Notes under the pieces: generated by a model
Told to the model about the DNA's origin: nothing
The model's database searches: none
Seen by the model: only the letters and a program-made list of their open reading frames with translations
Assembly: GCA_002340305.1 (NCBI GenBank)
Contig: DDLU01000212.1
Location: forward strand, 1-14,523
Length of the DNA stretch: 14,523 nucleotides
Reading direction: 5' to 3'
Origin: Desulfovibrio sp. UBA2564
GTDB lineage: Bacteria; Desulfobacterota; Desulfovibrionia; Desulfovibrionales; Desulfovibrionaceae
Shown: one piece after another, positions 7,878-14,523 of the stretch
Layout: the number at the start of each line of letters is the position of its first letter
Numbering within the stretch: position 1 is the first letter of the stretch
Made by a program: the position numbers and the translations under genes

Positions 7878-7918
7878 AGAAAGCTTTATACGCAAATAAT
7901 CTTATTTGAATACGAAAA

Positions 7919-7950
7919 TTTATGCTTATGGTCAAATGCACAAGCATAAA
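7919..7950. promoter_or_regulatory. 9-bp-arm inverted repeat between glnS and cheX-like gene
   Basis: TTTATGCTT (7919-7927) and AAGCATAAA (7942-7950) are perfect reverse complements around 14 bases. The half-site spacing (about 23 bases centre to centre, roughly two helical turns) would suit a dimeric regulator. It is also a possible RNA hairpin. It lies about 95 bases upstream of glnS and 250 bases upstream of the CheX-like gene. Confidence 0.3.
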
Positions 7951-8198
7951 AGACTACCCCGGATCAGCTTTCAAATTTTATCTGATTTTGTCACAGAAAT
8001 AATGCAAAATTATAATGTCAAAATACTGAAAGCACTCTTAAAAAAATTGTTCATGAGATACTTTTCTGTTAAGGTGCTCAAAACTAAGCCGCATTCGTAT
8101 TAATTTATCACGAAAGCTAGAGTAAGCACGGGTAAAGGGGATATTTCTTCCGGCTTACCAACTAAGCATATATGCCAACTTTTTAAGGAGTCTCAGTA

Positions 8199-8657
8199 AT
8201 GAATGTAGAATTGGCCAAACCTTTTATTAAGGCAACCTCAGACATCCTGACCATGATGGCCATGATCACGCCTCAAGCGGGTAAACCGTTCGTAAAAAAA
8301 GGCAATGTCGCAACCGGTGATGTCACCGGAATTGTTGGATTCACAGGATCTGTGAATGGAAGTGTTTCCATTTCTTTTGAAAAAGCCTGCGCTGCACAGA
8401 TCGTAAAAAACATGCTCGGTGATGATATTCAGGATATCATCCAGGACGTTAAAGATGCTGTAGGTGAAATCACTAACATGGTTTCCGGCCAGGCAAGAGC
8501 CGGACTGACAGAGATGGGCTACAAACTTCAAGGCTCCACCCCCACAGTAATCATGGGTGACAACCACACCATCGCACATGTCACAGCGGGTCCGGTAATG
8601 GCTATCCCATTCACTACCGACCACGGCAACTTCACCATCGAATTTGGATTTGATTAA
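8199..8657 (+). CDS. CheX-like chemotaxis phosphatase (CheC/CheX family)
   Basis: Protein of 152 residues, the normal length for CheX. The family removes the phosphoryl group from CheY-type response regulators using an acidic residue and an asparagine in an ExxN helix; here this is Glu90 and Asn93 in VGEITNMVSGQAR. The alternating hydrophobic strands around GIVGFTGSVNGSVSISF (44-60) and the C-terminal MAIPF strand fit the fold. Only one ExxN helix is visible, as in CheX and unlike CheC, which has two. AAGGAG lies about eight bases before the ATG. The gene stands alone, with no che or flagellar gene nearby, so its CheY-like partner must be encoded elsewhere. It faces the diguanylate cyclase gene tail to tail. 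Confidence 0.85.
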   Translation: MNVELAKPFIKATSDILTMMAMITPQAGKPFVKKGNVATGDVTGIVGFTGSVNGSVSISFEKACAAQIVKNMLGDDIQDIIQDVKDAVGEITNMVSGQARAGLTEMGYKLQGSTPTVIMGDNHTIAHVTAGPVMAIPFTTDHGNFTIEFGFD

Positions 8658-8681
8658 TTTTCAAATAGCAAATTGAAAGGC

Positions 8682-8715
8682 AAAAAGTCCCCGCACCAGT
8701 TTGTGGGGACTTTTC
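8682..8715. terminator. Bidirectional terminator between cheX-like gene and diguanylate cyclase
   Basis: AAAAGTCCCC (8683-8692) pairs perfectly with GGGGACTTTT (8705-8714), and three inner pairs, one of them G-T, extend the stem. A-runs and T-runs on opposite sides make it work for both converging genes; it ends at the stop codon of the minus-strand gene (8716-8718). Confidence 0.9.
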
Positions 8716-11055
8716 TTATTCTTTTTCCGGTCCTTGAGGTGACAGCTGCACCTTCACCTGATTTCGCCCAGCTTCTTTTGCAGCATATAAGCCGAGATCT
8801 GCTGCCTTGAGCAAATGTTCCAAGGTCCGTGTATCATTATTTAATGTAGCAACCCCGATACTCACGGTGATTTTAAAAGTACCGGAGCGGGTATTCATTG
8901 TCTTACTTTCAATTTCAGCACGCAATCTTTCCGCTACAAGTTCCGCCCCGGAAAGCCCTGTATCCGGCAGCAGAATAGAAAACTCTTCCCCGCCAATCCT
9001 TCCGAAGACATCAATATTACGCAATATCTTCAATCCGGTTTTAGAAAGAGCCTTCAAAACATCATCACCGGCATCATGACCGTACATATCGTTAACCGTT
9101 TTAAAGTAGTCTATGTCCATCATCAATAATGAAAGATCACGCCCATATCGGTGGGAACGCACAAGAGCATCTTCAGCACTTTCCATGAAAAAACGCCGGT
9201 TGCTGAGTCCGGTAAGCGAATCTGTTGTAGCCAGCTTGCGCAATTTATCTTCGGCTTCCTTGCGCTCGGTAACATCCCTGAATGTTCCCACAACCCACCA
9301 CTCATTATTCTTACGCAATGGAGAAAGCAAAACCTCAGCAGGGAAAACCTCCCCACCCTTACGGCGGACGTTAACAGTAAATGAGCCGTGATTGGCTAAA
9401 AGCCCATCAATGTAATTCGGATTATCCCCGACTTCATCGGCTGGGACATTATCCTCGGCAAAAAAACAGCATTGCAGGCTCTCGCCAAGCATTTCATCGG
9501 CCCTGAACCCGAAAATCTTTTCTGCGGCAGGATTCCAGAAATGGACCAGACCTTTTTCATCCATCAGTACCAAAGCATCCTGTACGGAATCACTGATACT
9601 TTGGAGCATATCTTCACGGTCCTGCAAATCCTGAACAGCTTTTTTCTGAGCACTGATATCAGAAGTGGCACCACGAAATCCGGTTACAGTACCTTCTGCA
9701 TCAAAAACAGGAACCCCGTTGAATTCGAGCCAGACTTTGCGTCCGTCACGATTGATAAACCTAAATTCCAACCCGTTAAAACTGTGCCCGAACTGGGCTG
9801 CATCAAGAAATTCCTTGCGTACATCCCATGACGATTCTTCATCCACAAAATCGAAAGGGGAACGCCCGATAAGCTCTTCTGCGCTGTAGCCGAGCACATC
9901 CTCGGCCCTACCGGTAACAAAGACAAAACTACCATCAGGCCCGGTTTCCCAAATAAATTCACCGGCTGCATCAGCTACGTCCATGAACCGCTTTTCGCTA
10001 TCCTCGAGTGCCCTGCGGATATCCTCACTGGCAACAGTCACGGAAGTCTGCCGCCAGAACAAATAACCCATCATAAAAATCAAAAAAGTAAGCAAGGCAA
10101 GCATGATATTCCGGCGGGGAACCACCAATGCTTCATCCGGAACGCGGGAAATAACTTTCCAGCCTTCGCTGAACACAACATCCTGATGCAGCGCATAATG
10201 AAATGAGTTACCATTCAAAGAATCGAATGTATAAACACCGTCTGCCCCGGTAAACTGCCCATAATTATTACCACTGATTTTCGCCCATACTTCAGGAAAC
10301 TCACGTTCAATAAGACCTTGCTCAGGCTTGAAAAGGAATTTCCAGTTATAAGTTTCATCCGGGCCTACAATCCAGCCACCGCCGTCATTAACAAGATAAA
10401 GACTGCCGAATGATTCGGCTCCGGTTTCACTAAAAATTCTGAACAGCCTGTCGCCGGAAAAGTTCAGCACCAGATATCCACGGCTTTTACCGTTGGCGTG
10501 TATCTTTTTCACAATCCTGATTACCGGATTGTAAGGGATAACAACTTTCCCAAACTCCATATTCAAATCAAAACGCGAGACATAGACTTGGTCGTTAAGC
10601 TTTTCTGCTTCTTTAAGATATAGGCGGTCCCCCTTGTCTTGAAGAAAATTCCTGCCCACACGGTGAGCCCCCCCGCCGTCAATATTGACCCTGACCAGCT
10701 CCATGCCTTCCGGGGATATGTAGCGAAGCTGCACACAACCTTTGCTCTGCGAGCCGAATGTTGCAAAGATATCAGCAATCCTTCCCCGCTCGGCATATTG
10801 ATCACCCGAGGCACTCAATTGTTTCTCGACCAAACCTGACAGCACAGCGGCATACCCAACCCCCGACTCAAGCCATGAATTAAAGGCAGAAATATTACTT
10901 TTTACCAGATTAACCTCATGATCTTCAACAATACTTAGGTACCGGTTTCTCTGGGTAAGAATAGCCCATGCAGAGACCGCAAGAAGAATCACCGCGACAA
11001 GAACAAATCGCTTGATGAAGTACAGAAAAACACTGCTCGAGGATTTTGTTTTCAT
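8716..11055 (-). CDS. Membrane diguanylate cyclase with Cache-like sensor and two PAS domains
   Basis: Protein of 779 residues. Order: membrane helix about 17-33; large extracytoplasmic region about 36-312 resembling a double-Cache sensor (RFDLNMEFGKVVIPYNPVIR at 161-180 is a stretch often seen in such sensors); second helix about 315-334; PAS plus PAC about 350-472; PAS plus PAC about 478-600; GGDEF domain about 605-770. The active-site motif is GGEEF (688-692), an accepted active variant. RNID (679-682) lies exactly five residues before it and is a complete RxxD inhibitory site, so product inhibition by c-di-GMP is expected. The predicted reaction is 2 GTP to c-di-GMP at the inner membrane in response to an extracellular ligand and a PAS-bound signal. 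The ribosome-binding site is weak. No EAL or HD-GYP phosphodiesterase domain is fused. Confidence 0.93.
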   Translation of the reverse strand: MKTKSSSSVFLYFIKRFVLVAVILLAVSAWAILTQRNRYLSIVEDHEVNLVKSNISAFNSWLESGVGYAAVLSGLVEKQLSASGDQYAERGRIADIFATFGSQSKGCVQLRYISPEGMELVRVNIDGGGAHRVGRNFLQDKGDRLYLKEAEKLNDQVYVSRFDLNMEFGKVVIPYNPVIRIVKKIHANGKSRGYLVLNFSGDRLFRIFSETGAESFGSLYLVNDGGGWIVGPDETYNWKFLFKPEQGLIEREFPEVWAKISGNNYGQFTGADGVYTFDSLNGNSFHYALHQDVVFSEGWKVISRVPDEALVVPRRNIMLALLTFLIFMMGYLFWRQTSVTVASEDIRRALEDSEKRFMDVADAAGEFIWETGPDGSFVFVTGRAEDVLGYSAEELIGRSPFDFVDEESSWDVRKEFLDAAQFGHSFNGLEFRFINRDGRKVWLEFNGVPVFDAEGTVTGFRGATSDISAQKKAVQDLQDREDMLQSISDSVQDALVLMDEKGLVHFWNPAAEKIFGFRADEMLGESLQCCFFAEDNVPADEVGDNPNYIDGLLANHGSFTVNVRRKGGEVFPAEVLLSPLRKNNEWWVVGTFRDVTERKEAEDKLRKLATTDSLTGLSNRRFFMESAEDALVRSHRYGRDLSLLMMDIDYFKTVNDMYGHDAGDDVLKALSKTGLKILRNIDVFGRIGGEEFSILLPDTGLSGAELVAERLRAEIESKTMNTRSGTFKITVSIGVATLNNDTRTLEHLLKAADLGLYAAKEAGRNQVKVQLSPQGPEKE

Positions 11056-11148
11056 AAATATTGTTATCCCGGAGAAAAGTTATTTCATTGTATGCATGAC
11101 GGCAGATTAAGAAAAAAAACGTCAGTAAAGCTTTAGCGCAGTAAAATA

Positions 11149-11466
11149 TTACATTAATTCGGGCGCACGTTCAACGTAATTGGAAAAATTACGAATACGC
11201 TGCGCAGTGCGCACTGATATTCCGAACCGTTCAGCGACCTGCGCCGAAGTTGCCCCCTGCTGAAAAGCCTTAATAATCCGCTCACGTAGTTGAAGCTTTT
11301 GCAACTCTTCAATGTCCGGGACGGAAACCCTTGTTCCACCCCAGAAATACATTACCCTTTCCGCTGCTTCCCGCCCTAAAACGCTGATCAATCCCTCAGC
11401 GGACATCCCCCGTTTCCCTTCCATGTCCGGGAAATTTCTACAATCGTAAATACTCTCCCTCCCCAT
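11149..11466 (-). CDS. Mor-like (phage Mu middle operon regulator) HTH protein
   Basis: Protein of 105 residues. The ATG at 11466 was chosen over an adjacent TTG because GGAG lies six bases before it. Residues 23-50 give a helical dimerisation-like segment ending in the family stretch FWGGTRVSVP. Residues 72-94 form a helix-turn-helix (ATSAQVAERFGISVRTAQRI). This order, a helical N-terminal part, a GGT-x-VP strand and a C-terminal HTH, is that of Mor/C-type activators of Mu-like phages. In Mu, Mor activates the middle promoter as a dimer. Here no transposase, portal or lysis gene is near, so it is probably a domesticated orphan. It is divergent from the S24 regulator gene across a palindromic site. 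An alternative reading is a general small HTH protein unrelated to phage. Confidence 0.75.
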   Translation of the reverse strand: MGRESIYDCRNFPDMEGKRGMSAEGLISVLGREAAERVMYFWGGTRVSVPDIEELQKLQLRERIIKAFQQGATSAQVAERFGISVRTAQRIRNFSNYVERAPELM

Positions 11467-11565
11467 CAAAAACTCCTATACAATTAAAATTAGTAATAAT
11501 TGAAACTACAACGAAGCCGTTCTTATTACCAAAACAGAACACATGCAAGCCATTTCATAAAAAAT

Positions 11566-11583
11566 ATTTACCAATTGGTAAAT
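11566..11583. promoter_or_regulatory. 18-bp perfect palindrome, probable operator
   Basis: ATTTACCAATTGGTAAAT is identical to its reverse complement over all 18 bases. It sits in the 190-base divergent region, 99 bases before the Mor-like start and 73 bases before the S24 regulator start. A half-site TTACCAA recurs at 11526-11532. The adjacent S24 regulator, expected to bind as a dimer, is the obvious candidate ligand; this is inference. Confidence 0.6.
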
Positions 11584-11601
11584 TGCCATTAAAAAACAAA
11601 C

Positions 11602-11623
11602 TTAATAGCGACTTTATTATTAA
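11602..11623. promoter_or_regulatory. AT-rich inverted repeat near the S24 regulator promoter
   Basis: TTAATA (11602-11607) and TATTAA (11618-11623) are complementary around ten bases, 33 bases upstream of the start codon. It may be a weak second site or just AT-rich promoter sequence; a TTGCCA at 11583-11588 is a possible -35, but no good -10 fits it. Confidence 0.2.
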
Positions 11624-11656
11624 AAAAGGGTACCAGATGTTGCCAAGGAGAAAAAT

Positions 11657-12301
11657 ATGGCTTTCTACAATGATCTGGTCCAAGGACTTCGAGACATGAT
11701 CGGCCCTGACCGCAAATATGCCAACCCTACCCAAATGGCTAAAGCATGCGGTGTCGCACCGAATCAGATAATCCGCTACATCAAGCAGGAACGGGGGAAA
11801 CACATTCAGGTGCTGGCAAGGGTTCTTGATGAAATCGGAGCCAAAATTATTTTCCCCGGTAACGAAAAAAACGCAGGTAGCGAATTTCATGAAATCCCAA
11901 AAGCCCTGGGCCGTGCGGACAAGAAGGGGAAAAAGCTCAACATAGATAACGAAGCAAGAAGTCTAATCGCCTTCAATAATAAATGGATGTCCGAAAAAGG
12001 GGCACCCGATTCCATGAAACTGCTTACAGTTACCGGAAATGCTATGGCCCCACGCATCGAAGACGGCAATCAGGTGCTTGTGGACGAATCACAAAAAGAT
12101 TTTTTTGAAGGCCGCATCTATGCAGTTCGCATTGATGAGGAAATACTCGTCCGCAGGATAGCTAGAGAGCCAGGTAAAATCCTGCTTTTAGCAGATAATC
12201 CCGATGTCTCACACGGTCCGATTATTCTGGAACACAGCAACCCGAATCATAGCTGGTCTTCAATCGGCAGGGTTATATTTGTCGCCAAAGACCTTTTGTA
12301 A
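11657..12301 (+). CDS. LexA/CI-like S24-family transcriptional regulator lacking the catalytic dyad
   Basis: Protein of 214 residues. The N-terminal HTH is about 24-45 (NPTQMAKACGVAPNQIIRYIKQ). A linker follows, then an S24 (LexA/CI) C-terminal domain about 118-212. Compared with E. coli LexA, GMSM with catalytic Ser119 is replaced by GNAM with Ala129, and VKRL with Lys156 is replaced by VRRI with Arg166. Both members of the Ser/Lys dyad are missing, so self-cleavage is not expected, although an Ala-Gly pair (73-74) remains in the linker. The domain should still dimerise. AAGGAG lies about five bases before the ATG. The gene is divergent from the Mor-like gene and 186 bases upstream of groES on the same strand, with no clear terminator between. 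It probably binds the palindrome at 11566-11583. Confidence 0.85.
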   Translation: MAFYNDLVQGLRDMIGPDRKYANPTQMAKACGVAPNQIIRYIKQERGKHIQVLARVLDEIGAKIIFPGNEKNAGSEFHEIPKALGRADKKGKKLNIDNEARSLIAFNNKWMSEKGAPDSMKLLTVTGNAMAPRIEDGNQVLVDESQKDFFEGRIYAVRIDEEILVRRIAREPGKILLLADNPDVSHGPIILEHSNPNHSWSSIGRVIFVAKDLL

Positions 12302-12344
12302 AAATATCTATCTCAGGAATTTCAAAAAAAAAACTGCCACGCTG

Positions 12345-12372
12345 TTGACAGATTTTAATAATGACTTATTTT
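12345..12372 (+). promoter_or_regulatory. Candidate vegetative promoter for groESL
   Basis: TTGACA (12345-12350, perfect -35) and TATTTT (12367-12372) are 16 bases apart, about 115 bases upstream of groES. No CIRCE element (TTAGCACTC-N9-GAGTGCTAA) and no obvious heat-shock sigma-32 promoter were seen by eye between 12302 and 12487. Confidence 0.45.
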
Positions 12373-12433
12373 CATTCAATCCCTGCGGCAGGATTCTTTT
12401 CCTAACTAGCTCATGAAAGGCCGCAGCGGTCCA

Positions 12434-12448
12434 CAGGCTATAAGCCTG
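12434..12448 (+). other. Hairpin in the groES leader
   Basis: CAGGCT-ATA-AGCCTG is a perfect six-base-pair stem with a three-base loop, 39 bases before the groES start. No T-run follows, so it is not a terminator. It may stabilise the leader or act in its regulation; this was not tested. Confidence 0.35.
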
Positions 12449-12487
12449 AAAGCAAAAAATAGTATTGTAAATATTGGAGGAAAACTG

Positions 12488-12775
12488 ATGAAACTTAAGC
12501 CGTTAGCAGACCGTGTTCTGGTCAGACGCCTTGAAGTGGAAGAAAAAACCGTTGGCGGAATCATTATCCCCGACTCCGCTAAAGAAAAACCCCTCAAAGG
12601 TGAAGTTGTAGCAGCTGGTCCCGGCAAGCTGGACGACAATGGCTCCAGAATAGCTCTGGGCGTTGAAGAAGGCGACGCTGTTCTTTTCGCAAAATATGCA
12701 GGTACTGAAATCAGCATCGAAGGTGTTGACCACCTGATCATGCGTGAAGACGACATCCTCGCAGTCGTCAGCTAA
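12488..12775 (+). CDS. groES: Co-chaperonin GroES (Hsp10)
   Basis: Protein of 95 residues, the standard length. It forms the heptameric lid that closes the GroEL folding chamber in the cytoplasm. The start KLKPLADRVLVRR, the mobile loop EEKTVGGIIIPDSA (18-31) that contacts GroEL, and the ending REDDILAVVS are all typical. The ATG at 12488 was chosen because TTGGAGG lies seven bases before it and the family N-terminus begins here; the frame is open further upstream but reads as leader. groEL follows 86 bases later as the second gene of the operon. Confidence 0.97.
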   Translation: MKLKPLADRVLVRRLEVEEKTVGGIIIPDSAKEKPLKGEVVAAGPGKLDDNGSRIALGVEEGDAVLFAKYAGTEISIEGVDHLIMREDDILAVVS

Positions 12776-12805
12776 TCAGACTGCTCCAGCAATCGCACTT
12801 AAGAA

Positions 12806-12819
12806 CAGCCCAAGGGCTG
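12806..12819 (+). other. groES-groEL intergenic hairpin
   Basis: CAGCCC (12806-12811) and GGGCTG (12814-12819) are perfect complements; sterically a CAAG loop with five pairs is likely. Only scattered T follow, so full termination is unlikely. In other bacteria a groES-groEL intergenic hairpin is a site of mRNA processing or changes the protein ratio; the same role here is inference. Confidence 0.4.
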
Positions 12820-12861
12820 CATAATTGAATACATTTCTTTATATTAAGGAGATAACACCAC

Positions 12862-14523
<1,662 letters not shown>

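Larger units (their letters stand above)
7826..8198. other. AT-rich divergent intergenic region, glnS / cheX-like
   Basis: 373 bases that should hold the glnS promoter (minus) and the CheX-like gene promoter (plus). No promoter hexamer pair stands out. It contains a hairpin CCGGT...ACCGG (7860-7877) in the likely glnS leader, a long-armed dyad (7919-7950), the palindrome GCATATATGC (8166-8175) and the ribosome-binding site AAGGAG before the plus-strand gene. Short open frames here lack good starts and look non-coding. Confidence 0.45.

Noticed and set aside
7906..8103. Small plus-strand ORF between glnS and the CheX-like gene
   Set aside because: TTG start without a ribosome-binding site, AT-rich composition and no motif; it also spans the dyad at 7919-7950.
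8130..8158. Possible sigma-28 (flagellar) promoter before the CheX-like gene
   Set aside because: TAAA is present at the right spacing, but the -10 half matches GCCGATAA at only two of eight positions.
11112..11135. Possible terminator after the Mor-like gene (TAAAGCTTTA palindrome plus T-run on the minus strand)
   Set aside because: The stem is only five A-T-rich pairs with no room for a loop, so it is too weak to call.

Overview
The window looks like chromosomal DNA of a marine, moderate-GC Desulfovibrio-type sulfate reducer (Maridesulfovibrio/Desulfovibrio group). This is inferred from gene content, not from a marker gene: an [FeFe]-hydrogenase maturase (HydF), dense two-component and c-di-GMP signalling, a stand-alone CheX, a short Mor-like and S24-like regulator pair, and groESL. 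No tRNA, rRNA, CRISPR array or complete mobile element was found.

Layout. 1-851 (minus): a YkgJ-type cysteine-cluster protein ending in a strong hairpin terminator. 852-1491: 640 bases without a convincing gene, holding a 7-7-7 dyad and one doubtful small ORF. 1492-5918 (minus): a run read as hydF, then the remnant of a substrate-binding-protein gene, then a hybrid histidine kinase, then a separate HPt protein. 6131-7825 (minus): glnS with its own terminator. 7826-8198: an AT-rich divergent intergenic region with a long-armed dyad. 8199-8657 (plus): a CheX-like phosphatase. It converges on 8716-11055 (minus), a membrane diguanylate cyclase, and the two share a bidirectional terminator. 11149-11466 (minus) and 11657-12301 (plus): a Mor-like activator and a LexA/CI-like S24 regulator, divergent around an 18-bp perfect palindrome. 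12488-14523 (plus): groES and groEL, with groEL cut by the window edge inside its GGM tail.

How the genes relate. The kinase and HPt protein form most of a phosphorelay (His288, Asp576/Asp706, HPt His53), but no output regulator lies in the window. Between hydF and the kinase is what appears to be an internally deleted BMP-type periplasmic binding-protein gene, so the kinase may once have had a ligand-binding partner. CheX and the GGEEF protein are two further signalling proteins in tail-to-tail arrangement. The Mor/S24 pair resembles the control region of a Mu-like prophage without the phage. The S24 protein has lost both catalytic residues, which suggests a stable, non-cleavable regulator.

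Most unusual items: the HydF with altered G2/G3 GTPase motifs and about 105 extra C-terminal residues; the binding-protein remnant; and the catalytically dead S24 regulator with its palindromic site. No clearly new multi-gene system could be demonstrated from the sequence alone.
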